Shown here: positions 1 to 8,989 of the stretch, piece after piece
Layout: each line of letters opens with the position of its first letter
Numbering within the stretch: position 1 is the stretch's first letter
NCBI RefSeq assembly: GCF_014898055.3
Contig: NW_023604295.1
Span: 136,306,676 to 136,370,675 of the forward strand
Length of the DNA: 64,000 bases
Origin: Talpa occidentalis
Lineage: Eukaryota; Chordata; Mammalia; Eulipotyphla; Talpidae
Direction: 5' to 3'
Translations under genes and position numbers: made by a program
The notes under the pieces: model-generated
The model's database searches: none
Seen by the model: the letters and a program-made list of their open reading frames with translations, nothing else
What the model was told of the DNA's origin: nothing

Positions 1-2100
1 TCATTCTTGCATTCTTGCCACTTTTAAAGCCTCTTCCCATGGAATGGTAAGGGAGACACATTTGAATCAGCCCCTGTCTCCATACCTGACCAGTCCAATC
101 GGAAAACTTCTTCCCTGCAGTAAAAGCCATTGCCACAGAGTTGGGCTGTGTGTGTCCAGTGGGCAGCAGTACCACATTAAGTTCAGGTACATCCTACAAA
201 TAGGAAATCAAGAAAGAAAAACTAAAAAAATCACAAAGAAGATATTTTAAAAGAATTTTCTATACCTAAATTTCCAAATTAAAAGAGCCCATCATATGCC
301 CCCATAATGGGTAAATAAACCCACTTCAAGGAACAGCATCTTAAAATTTCTGACGGCAAAAACCAAAAAGGAAACTGTAGTTTTCACTGCAGAAGAGAAA
401 TGGATTACATACAAAGGACTTAGGGCACATTTTCAGATTTCTCAAGAACACTGGAAGCTACAGATTAGTCTAAAGAAAAATTATCTTCTACTTAAAATTC
501 TATGCCAGTTACCTGTCAGCTCTAAGGGTGAAATAAAGACACTTTAGACCTGCACATTTTCAACTCTTTCACCTTTCAAAAGAGAAAGCTACTGGATCAT
601 GTATTTCTCAAAGTCAGAAGGAAGTTAAGGATAAAGAGGTGCATGAGGTGTCTGAGCTGGGGAGTCAGCCGATGAAATGTCAGAAGCCTAGTGAGGGTGA
701 AAAGCTCCGCCTGGAGGAAGGTCATGTACAGGTACCAGGAGGTGAGGGTTTGAAGGATCTGGACGGGTTTTTTCAGTATTCAATTGATGGTGAGACATAG
801 ACAACAGAGGGGTGTGAAGATCGAGCAATAATAGGTACCTAGAAAGCTACAAGAACAAAAATGAAGTCTATACTCCCCTCCCCAAATGAAGAGGTTTTGG
901 AAGAAAGGAAAAGTAATCCAGTTTACTCCAGCACTTAATTTACAGCATAACGATAATGATGTAAACACTAAGGGCTCAACTAAAACTGCTGCAATTTAAT
1001 TACAAAGATGATGGAATGAGCAGTGTATGCAATGGGGGAGGCGAGGGAAGAAAAATAAAGTCTAAGTCTTTATCCTTCATGGTAGGAAATCAATACACAA
1101 AATTGAAAAATCAAGAAGTAACAATGCAAACAGGTTATATTGAGCTATGGAGATTATACCCAAAGCCTTCACTGAAAGAGATCGAGATGATTGTTTAGGG
1201 ATTGGGAATAGAGAGGTTCTCTGTTGATGTTTTCCTAGCAGATCTTATAAAACAATTTGCTCTTGAAACTACATGAATATATAATTAAATTGCATGTATA
1301 TAGGATTTAAATAAAAATAAAAATTTAGAAGTACATGGAGGAGGAAAAACAAGTGAAGAAATAAGAGGAAATAGAAGTCTGGAAGCCAAAATGGCCATGT
1401 TTTTAATCAAATAATAGGAATTTTAATGCTAAAGGTATTGAACAGAATGCAGAATAATATAATTACTAACAAAACAAATTTAAGGTCATATTTTATCATC
1501 TAATAGGTATGTTTTCAGTCAGTTTTTTCATCTCTCGTTCTTTGGGAAACCCAACTAATTCTCTTGCAATAAATTGAATTCTTGGCTGGCATTCTACCAC
1601 GGGCAGAATGAAACAAGATGCCTTCCAGTCATGTCCTTTCATACAAGGACTTATTATTGTTCTGACATTGTGCGTGAACTGGACGTGAATCTGAAAAATA
1701 TTTATTTTTATGTTACTTCAGATTGGGCCTAGGTACAACTTAGGCTAGTATTTAATTTTGTCAAGCCTCCAGACAATTCTCACTTCAGTATCATTTCTGA
1801 AATCTTATTCATGAGATATTTACTCATCAAATACATTTTTCCATGTTGTTTTCTTCCATTTACCCATTGCAAAACTACTTTGATTTATAATTAATCATGG
1901 GCTCTGAGTTTAGGATAACATTTCCAAAATTCACATGTTATAGGAGGGTAAAATTTATAACCATGGTAATTAGCCAATATAATCTAAAATGTGATTTTCA
2001 TCTTAAGAATTTGCCCATATTACTGTGAGAACCAGCACACCTTTGCCTGCAAGAATATAAACTTTTAGTGGAGGGAAGGAAGAAAAGGAAGGAGAGAGAT
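1..2100. other. No gene or repeat recognised
   Basis: AT-rich single-copy-looking DNA. Open frames are short (under 80 codons), start at chance methionines and show no family resemblance. I see no splice-flanked conserved block, CpG-rich promoter or clear repeat. Degraded ancient repeats could be present but not recognisable by eye. Confidence 0.5.
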
Positions 2101-2117
2101 TCAGAATATATCTTGGG

Positions 2118-2383
2118 GGCCTCCCCGGTGGTGCAGCAGTTGAGTGCTGGGTTGCGAAGCTGCCCGCAGTCTCTGCAGTGCTGGTTCAATCCCCGGCTGC
2201 CGGGCAAGGGTGCCACATGGCGCACAGACCTCTCCTGCCTCCGGCTGCTCCCCTCAACAGTGTACTTCGTCAGTCTGCCTGTTCTGCTCCCCTCACAGTC
2301 TCTGGTGAACTCTCACCCTCCCATGCGTCTGACTGTACCCAGTGCTTGTATAAATAAATAAATAAATCTTTTAAAAAAAAAAA
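2118..2383 (+). mobile_element. tRNA-derived SINE, type I, full length
   Basis: The tRNA-like head starts GGCCTCCCCGGTGG and carries a box-B-like GGTTCAATCCC. A GC-rich body follows, then a tail of TAAATAAATAAATC plus poly(A). A perfect 15-bp target-site duplication, AGAATATATCTTGGG, flanks it at 2103-2117 and 2384-2398. The junction between head and body is shorter than in the copies at 3.3 and 5.3 kb, so it may represent a separate subtype. It has lost several CpGs. Confidence 0.9.
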
Positions 2384-2398
2384 AGAATATATCTTGGG

Positions 2399-3296
2399 CA
2401 CAAAAGGTAAGATGCACAATCAAATCTGGAGAAACTACACAAATGCTGTAAAGAAAGCACCATCTTTTTTAAATAATTTTTTATAGCTGTCTCTCAATTT
2501 ACAACTACATTAACTTTTTCTCTGGCCAGATCAGCTTTCTCTGCTTCTCTCTCACCCAACAAAAGAGGTACATATTCCTGCACTACAGCTTGCATGCAGT
2601 GAATCTGTATAGGACAATGTTCTGGGGATCCCAATATCAAAATCCTAGATGAGAGCATGTCCCTGATGTCAACATAGTTTCCAGAAGGATATTCTTTGAA
2701 TATGAAGGGATATTTCTCAGGGAGGGAAGGCAGACATCAAGGATGCAAAAAAGTGTCAACTATCGTCCAAATAAGCTAAGTCACACAATAGAATTTTTAG
2801 TACATTCTATTTCATCGACATTGTTTGCACACATCTTGTTTTCCTCATGACAATTTACCATGCTGTGCTCTTTGAAATAAAGAATGATGTACTCATTTAC
2901 ACATGACTACATAACAGGGACAACTAAAAGAACTCTTCTGCTGGCCCTGTAACTCAATGTTATCCTAATATCTTTTTTGATCTGACCCTTTTCTTTTACT
3001 TCCTTGACCTTTTAAACTATTTTCCTGTGATTTATTTACTTGGTTTATTATTGTAATGAAATTCACATTAAGAATCTTACATACACTTTTTCTATTCAGC
3101 AGTTAGTATTGAAAAGAAAATTGATTTACAATACCGAAGAAAGGTTCACATAGATATTGCCGTAAAGTAGTTTGTTAAATACATGCATATTTATTTCAAT
3201 ACATTGAGGGGTTATTTCCCAAACACTTCTGGACATAATCGCCTATTTTTTATATGCTTCTTACAAATTTCCGTTTGTCTAATTCTTTCCATCATT
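2399..3296. other. No gene recognised between two SINE insertions
   Basis: AT-rich, apparently unique sequence with no recognisable exon, RNA gene or clear repeat. Confidence 0.45.
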
Positions 3297-3310
3297 CAAA
3301 AATATTTAAG

Positions 3311-3656
3311 GGGCCTCCCCGGTGGCGCAGCGGTTGAGCGCTGGGTTGCAAAGCTGCCTGCAGCCTCTGCAGCGCTGGTTCAATCCCCGGCTGCTCCCCG
3401 GCCACCAGAGGAGGGTCCCACATGGCGCGCAGACCTCTCCTGCCGCCCGCTGCTCCCCTCAGCAGTGTACTTCGGTCCTTCTGCCTGCTCTGCTCCCCGC
3501 TCTGGCTCTGGTGAATTCTCTCACCCTCCCGCGCTTCTGACTGTACCCAGTGCTTGTATAAATAAATAAATAAATCTTAAAAAAAAAAAGGAAAAGAAAA
3601 ACACCTAAACAAATGAGAAATGGAAGAGAATTACTTTAAAAAAAAAAAAAAAAAAA
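3311..3656 (+). mobile_element. tRNA-derived SINE, type I, with 3' transduced segment
   Basis: A full-length SINE body (3311-3576) is followed by a first poly(A) of about 11 bases. Then come about 48 bases of non-SINE sequence (3590-3637) and a second poly(A) (3638-3656). The perfect 14-bp target duplication CAAAAATATTTAAG lies at 3297-3310 and 3657-3670, so it encloses the whole block. The extra segment was therefore part of the inserted RNA, as expected when transcription reads past the source element. CpGs are well preserved. An open frame runs through the body, as in other type I copies; this follows from the consensus and is not evidence of coding. Confidence 0.92.
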
Positions 3657-3734
3657 CAAAAATATTTAAGTATCTCATAAATATGAGGCATCATTTTGAT
3701 GGCCAGAGAAAGAGGAGAGATAAGCTCCTGCTAT

Positions 3735-4122
3735 CAGGATTTATAGTCTAGTGATGAAGAAGAGCCCTAATAAGCAAGTACACAAGCAAATAAATGATAA
3801 AATACAGAGGGATGAATTTCCAATCTGAGTGACAAGAATGGGCTACCCAATCATGCTGAAATGAAAAGGAAGAACCCTCTACACAGAAGACAAAGGCAGG
3901 CAAAAGCCAAGCAAAGGTCCTGTGGTCAGTTAGCTGTGTGTTGTTGGAACCTGGAGGTCTGTGTAGCTGTAGTGTGGTGGGGAGGCATAGCAATGAGATT
4001 GGAGGAGCAGGCAGGGGTCTGATGCATGTAAGCCATGGTGGGGATCTAGATTTTGTTCTAGTAAAGATAAAGCCACTGAAGTATTTTAAGCAATGGTGTG
4101 GCAAGGGTGAACTTACATTCTT
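3735..4122 (+). repeat. Ancient mammalian repeat remnant, family uncertain
   Basis: The wording resembles a dispersed old repeat whose end reads like GCCACTGAAG.ATTTTAAGCA.TGGTGTGGCA, seen here at 4071-4104. Related remnants are suspected at 39.0-39.45 kb and 49.75-49.96 kb. I recognise the pattern but cannot name the family safely. A SINE inserted at its right end. Confidence 0.4.
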
Positions 4123-4350
4123 TTTTATTTATGTATTTATGCATACAAGAACTGGGGTACAGGCCAGAGGTGCAGGGGGTGAGAGGATTCACCAGAGAGA
4201 GTGGGGAGCAGAACAGGCAGATCTACTGAAATACACTGCTGAGGGAAGCAGTGGGTGAGACAGGAGAGGTCTGCTGTGTCATGTGGGTCAGCTCCCTGGT
4301 AATAGCTTGAGAGTGCTATCTTTAACCCCTGCGCCACCAGAGAGGCCTTT
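4123..4350 (-). mobile_element. tRNA-derived SINE, type II
   Basis: Reverse orientation: the poly(T) and ATTTATGTATTTATGCATAC tail come first and the tRNA head ends in GCGCCACCAGAGAGGCC. The exact 13-bp target duplication AACTTACATTCTT lies at 4110-4122 and 4351-4363. Part of the head is deleted: the segment carrying the usual GGGATTGAAC box-B complement is missing. The copy is older and more diverged than the type I copies. Confidence 0.88.
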
Positions 4351-4445
4351 AACTTACATTCTTAAAATACTGACTTACCCTGTAAATACATACAAAGTGG
4401 AATTGGCAATAGAGTAAATTTTGGAGGATTATTTGGTGGTGGTTG

Positions 4446-4448
<3 letters not shown>

Positions 4449-4486
<38 letters not shown>

Positions 4487-4498
4487 ATATGTATGTGT
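4449..4498. repeat. (TG)n microsatellite
   Basis: A run of TG dinucleotides grades into TATG/TGTA repeats. Length is likely polymorphic. The histidine/threonine-rich open frames on the opposite strand are artefacts of this repeat. Confidence 0.97.
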
Positions 4499-5197
4499 TT
4501 CTAGTATGGATACCGACTTGGTGGGGGGACAATACATGGATGTCACATAGGTGATTATCAAATCTCATCGGAATTTTTGCTTCCTTGTTATACGTGTCCA
4601 TACATGTCAGCAATTTAAAGCTCTAAAGTACTCATTTTCCACATGAATTTTAATATTATTGTCAACTGCACATTTATTTAATCCAAAACAACTGTCTCAT
4701 TCTGGCATCTGTCCAGGACTCATAGTAACGATGTTGTGAATGCAACGTGAGGCACAAGACCAGAATCTGTCTTCAGTCAGCTACAGTTTGCGCTGTGGTC
4801 ACACATGCCTGCAGAGGTGCGGTTCTAAACCTCTGCATCACATACGGTGCTGTAAACCAGTCTTACCTCAACAAAGAAAAAGACACAAAGAGAACATTTG
4901 AAAACTCTCTATCCCCCTAGGGAAGTGAATTGATCCTTTGAAACTGGGTGCTGCTTGTGGTCTAGGCAAACCATCTGCCCCTGCAGAGAGGGTGTAACAA
5001 AAACTGCCTCCTGCCCTGAACCTCTTTAGACCAAACTGATGATTCTTCAGGGACGAAGCAATGGGCCCGGGACACAGGCATCAGCTGTGTTACTCTGTGA
5101 ACAGGTTGTCAGTGTTGCATAGCTAATGCTGTTCTTTTCTTCATGTGGTGCTTCCAAAGTAGGGATTTCAGAACGTTTTTTTTTTTTTTATTATACT
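4499..5197. other. No gene recognised
   Basis: Mixed-composition sequence with isolated CpGs and no recognised repeat or exon. It ends in a T-rich run at about 5176-5190 just before the SINE target site. Confidence 0.45.
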
Positions 5198-5216
5198 ATT
5201 TCTTGTTTATTTTTTT

Positions 5217-5509
5217 TTTTATAGAGGCATGTTTTATTTATTTATTTGTTTGTTTGTTTTTACATGCACTGGGTACAGTCAGAAGCGCGGGAGGGTGAGA
5301 GAATTCACCAGAGCCAGAGCGGGGAGCAGAGCAGGCAGAAGGACCGAAGTACACTGCTGAGGGGAGCAGCGGGCGGCAGGAGAGGTCTGCGCGCCATGTG
5401 GGACCCTCCTCTGGTGGCCGGGGAGCAGCCGGGGATCGAACCGGCATTGCAGAGGCCGCGGGCAGCTTCGCAACCCAGCGCTCAACCGCTGCGCCACCGG
5501 GGAGGCCCA
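5217..5509 (-). mobile_element. tRNA-derived SINE, type I, very young
   Basis: Reverse-oriented full copy with a (TTTG)n-containing tail near 5246-5260. The target duplication ATTTCTTGTTTATTTTTT lies at about 5198-5215 and 5510-5527. From the body up to the head/body junction, about 170 bp, I find no difference from the copy at 3311. All CpGs are retained, which indicates a recent insertion. Confidence 0.92.
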
Positions 5510-5539
5510 ATTTCTTGTTTATTTTTTTGAAAGTGGATT

Positions 5540-5790
5540 AACTTCATTTTATTTGGTTTTTTATTTTATATATTTTTACATCATTTTTCATTTTTGCACA
5601 ATGTGTGCATTTTCATCTTGGTTATATTCCCCATACAATTCCCAGCCCCTTTATTTTGACCCTAATCCCTCCTCCCAACTCCCCCCATCCCTGTAGAGTA
5701 TCTGTGGTTTATAGTTGCTTGATGATTTTGATTTTTACTTAATTATAATTAGTCTTTTGGTTTCACTCATAGCAGGAATTTAGAAAATCT
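5540..5790 (-). mobile_element. LINE-1 3' end fragment with probable tiny 5' inversion
   Basis: The sequence matches the 3' UTR of the younger L1 copies in this window (at 7.9 and 30.8 kb), including TATTCCCCATACAATT. It reads on the minus strand up to about 5757. The next 30 bases (TTTCACTCATAGCAGGAAT and following) are the neighbouring L1 segment in the opposite orientation. This is the signature of twin priming, though no target duplication was clear. Confidence 0.75.
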
Positions 5791-6269
5791 TTTCTTTTTT
5801 TTTTTTTAAAGAAACACAGATTCCAAAACCATGTGAACTTCTAAGCAGAGAATATCGTGCATGTTTCTAAGTGATTTTAGTAAATACTAAAAGAAATCCT
5901 TCTGTTTGAATTTAAAGAAAACCTAACCCTATTTAATCCAGTTTTCTTATATTACTGACCTAGAGCATCAAAACTTAACTTTCCACATGCCAGGAAGCGT
6001 CATCTTCATGTGGGGGAGTCATAGCCCAGTTCCTCCTCAATACCCAGGAGCTACCATTCACCCCCAAATCACTGCTTCATCTGTATGACACTTAATATAA
6101 CTCTGAGTAGGAGAGTTTATTTTATTTTGCTTGATTTTAACTTGCAGTGAATGAAGAGAAGCAAATTATTTAGTACAGGGGAAAAATACTTTTCAGTAGT
6201 ATTCAAATTTAAAGACTATCTGAAGAGTCCTAGAAGAATTAAGTTACCATATGTGGGAAGGCCCATTTT
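5791..6269. other. No gene recognised
   Basis: AT-rich sequence between two L1 fragments, starting with a T run then AAAGAAACACAG. No exon, RNA gene or named repeat could be supported. Confidence 0.4.
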
Positions 6270-7695
6270 GTCACTAAAAATGAAGCATTTTGTCCCCACT
6301 TTGTTCCTCATCCCTAATCTTTCCCCCCTATAGTAGCCTCAATTCAGTCATATTTCTAGAGTTTACTTTGGTTTACTTTTCTCTATTCTTTTGTGTTTTT
6401 TATATTCCACATTAGTGAAATTTGTCTTTCTCCTTCTGGCTTATTTCACTTAGCACAATCCCATTCAGTTCCATCCACGTGGCAAGAGTTTATCTCTCTT
6501 TATAGCTTTTTTTCAGCTTTTTTTTATCTACTATCTATCTATACCACATTTTCTTTATCTGCTCCTTTGTCTTTGGACACTTAGGTTGTTTCTATTCCTT
6601 GGTTATGGTAAATAGTGCTGCAGTGAACATAGGACTACAAATATCCCTTTGTATTAGTGATTTTGCATTCTTTGTTTTTTTTTTTTTTTTAAAGATTATT
6701 TATTTATTTATTTAGACAAGCACTGGGTACAGTCAAGTGCTGCGGGAGGGTAAGAGAATTCACCAGAGCCAGAGGGGAGAGGAGAGCGGACAGAATAACA
6801 AAGTACACCGCTGAGGGGAGCAGCAGCTCTGCAGGAGAGGTCTTCACGCCAATTTTGCATTCTCTGAATACCAAGCATTAGAAATGTTGGATCATATAAT
6901 GTATCTATTTTTAATATTTTGAGACATCGCTGGACTCTTTTCCACAGGGAGTAGACTGGTCTACATTTCAGCCAACAGTGCACAAGAGTTCCTTTTTCTC
7001 CACACCTTTGTCAACATTTATGATTTCTGGCCTTTTTGAGGTGGGCCATTCTCAAAAGTATGAGGCGGTATCTCATTGTGATTTTGACTTGCATTTCCCT
7101 GATGATAAATGATGATGAGCATTTTGTTATGTGCCTATAGACCATGTGTATTTCTCCTTTGGAGAAGTGCCTGCCTAGCTCTCTGCTAATTTTTATTATT
7201 GGGTATTGTTTTCTTCATGTTACATTGTATAAGATTTTTTGTAGTTCTTGGATATTAACCCCTAGTCAGATATATGATATGCAAATATTTTCTCCCATGG
7301 AGCAAGATATTTTTTCATTTTAATGATAGTTTCTTTTGCTGTGCAGTTTTTGAGTTTGATGTAGTCCCATTTATTTATTTTTGCTTTTGTTTTCCTTGCA
7401 TTGGAGTTGAGTCTCCAAAGACATCTCTGAAGCCAATGTTGTGGAGTGTTTTGCCCATTTCTTCTATGTATTTTGTGGCTTCAGGTCTTACATTCAAGTC
7501 TTTAACCCATTTTGAGCTAGTTTTTGTGTGGGGTAAGAGAGTGGTCTAGTTTCGTTTTCTGCATGTGGCTCTCCAGTTTTCCCAGCACTATTTATCAAAG
7601 AAACACCATGTACACTTGAATCCTTTGTCAAAAATTAATTGTGCATTTAAGTGTCAGTTTATTTGTGGGCTCTCAGTTCTATAACATTGGTCAGA
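6270..7695 (-). mobile_element. Older LINE-1, ORF2 C-terminal part and 3' end
   Basis: On the minus strand this resembles the end of L1 ORF2 and 3' UTR. Recognisable landmarks on the plus strand are TTGCATTTCCCTGATGATAA (near 7090), GATTTGCAAATATTTTCTCC-like sequence (near 7275) and the CCACACCTTTGTCAACATTT box (near 7000). Many stops and indels break the frame. A SINE at 6672-6851 interrupts it. It is more diverged than the adjacent L1 at 7.9-9.0 kb. Confidence 0.9.
6672..6851 (-). mobile_element. tRNA-derived SINE, type I, 5'-truncated
   Basis: The tail and about 150 bp of the body are present; the tRNA head is missing. The target duplication ATTTTGCATTCT at 6660-6671 and 6852-6863 is exact. 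The truncation therefore happened during insertion and is not a later deletion. The insertion lies inside the older L1. Confidence 0.9.
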
Positions 7696-7837
7696 AAAAC
7701 ACAGACTTCCTAATAGGAGCATCTACATTGAATTCAGGTATGAGGTTATGAAATTATTCATATTCTTTATTTTTTAATTATTTTTGTATCATTTTTCATT
7801 TTTAAGCAATATTTGCTTCCCCCACCCCCTCAGGTGG
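7696..7837. other. Short T-rich spacer, possible L1 tail scrap
   Basis: TATCATTTTTCATTTTTAAG at about 7787-7806 resembles the extreme 3' end of the local L1 family. The rest is unassigned. Confidence 0.35.
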
Positions 7838-7909
7838 AGTCCCCATAGAATTTCCTTCACCAATGCTCCTGTGCACCATCACATTGGTGAAGGAAATTCT
7901 ATGGGGACT
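7838..7909. repeat. Perfect 28-bp inverted repeat with 16-base loop
   Basis: The left arm 7838-7865 and right arm 7882-7909 are exact reverse complements around a 16-base loop (7866-7881). The right arm abuts, and partly overlaps, the left target duplication of the L1 that follows. The perfect match implies a recent origin. Confidence 0.95.
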
Positions 7910-7919
7910 ACTCTTTTTA

Positions 7920-8985
7920 TTTTTATTTATTTTTTGTTTTAAATAAATAAATTTTATTTTTATATTCCCCATACAATTGCAACCCCCTTATTTTGACCCC
8001 ACCCTCTCCCCTCCCCATAGAGTGTCTCTGGTTCATAGTTTTTTGTTGATTTTGATTTTCACTTTCTTATAGTTATTCATTTTCCTGGTCCCTTACTTAG
8101 GTTTTCTAGATTCCTGCTATGAGTGAGACCATCCGGTATTTTTCTTTTTCTTTCTGGCTTATTTCGCTGAGCATGATCCCTTCCAGCACCATCCATGTTG
8201 CTGCAAATTGCATGTGTTTATCTTTTTTGAATGCTGAGTAATATTCCATGGTGTATATGTACCACATCTTCTCGATCCAGTAATCTATTTTTGGGCATTT
8301 GGGCTGTTTCCAAAGCTTAGCTATTGTAAATAGAGCTGCTATAAACATGGGGGTGCAGGTGCTCTTTGGAATTGATGTTTCTGTGTTCTTTGGGTAAATA
8401 CCAAGGAGTGGAATTGCTGGATCATATGGAAGCTCTATGTTTAGTAGGTCCAGAAATCTCCACACAGCTCTCCATAGTGGTTGGACCAGTCTGCACTCCC
8501 ACCAGCAGTGCAGGAGAGTTCCTTTTTCTCCACACCCTCGCCAACATTTGTTGTTGCTAGTTTTTTTAATATGTGCCATTCTCACTGGTGTGAGATGGTA
8601 TCTCATGGTAGTTTTGATTTGCATTTCCCTGATGACAAGTGATGTTGAACATTTTTTCATATGCCTGTTGGCCATTTGCATTTCCTCTTCAGAGAAGTTT
8701 CTTTTTAGCTCTTCTGCCCATTTTTTGACTGGATTATTTTCTTTGTTGTTGTTGAGTCTCATCAGCTCTTTGTAGATTTTTGTGATCAGTCCTTTATCAT
8801 TAGTGTTGTGTACAAAAATGTTCTCCCAGTCGGTGGGGTTTCTCTTTGTTTTGGTTATTGTCTCTTTGGCTGTGCAGAAGCTCTTTAATTTGATGTAGTC
8901 CCAGCTATTTATCTTTGCCTTCACTATCACTGCTTTGGGTGATGTGTCTGTAAAGATGTCTTTGATGTGCATAGGGACTATTCTT
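7920..8985 (-). mobile_element. Younger LINE-1, 5'-truncated
   Basis: A minus-strand L1 with an A-rich tail (T-rich on plus, 7912-7965), a 3' UTR containing TATTCCCCATACAATT, and about 290 codons of ORF2. Probable target duplications, GGGGACTACTCTTTTTA (7903-7919) and AGGGACTATTCTTTTTA (about 8973-8989), differ at a few bases. This family shares its 3' UTR with the copies at 5.5 and 30.8 kb. Confidence 0.92.
8106..8972 (-). pseudogene. L1 ORF2 protein C-terminal remnant (288 codons open)
   Basis: This is the end of the L1 ORF2 protein, whose full form (roughly 1,200-1,300 residues in mammals) is an endonuclease/reverse transcriptase acting on L1 RNA. Only the C-terminal segment remains; endonuclease and reverse transcriptase domains were lost through 5' truncation at insertion. 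The cysteine-rich motif C-x3-C-x7-H-x4-C is intact (residues about 143-160, CWRGC then HCWWEC), as are the conserved stretches [14 protein letters not shown] and MEYYSAFKK. The frame has no stops, so the insertion is fairly young. The initiating methionine is an internal ORF2 residue, not a real start. It has no promoter of its own, so functional translation is unlikely. Confidence 0.93.
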
Positions 8986-8989
8986 TTTA

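Noticed and set aside
2118..2190. tRNA gene
   Set aside because: The SINE heads have box-B-like sequence but do not fold into an intact cloverleaf by inspection, and they are joined to SINE body and tail.
3183..3569. 128-codon plus-strand open frame
   Set aside because: It lies mostly inside a tRNA-SINE, and near-identical frames appear in other SINE copies on the minus strand; it reflects the repeat, not a gene.
4349..4613. Histidine/threonine-rich minus-strand frames
   Set aside because: Translation of the (TG)n microsatellite.
5246..5530. 94-codon plus-strand open frame
   Set aside because: Antisense reading of a SINE; similar frames occur at 11.7, 26.6 and 61.5 kb for the same reason.
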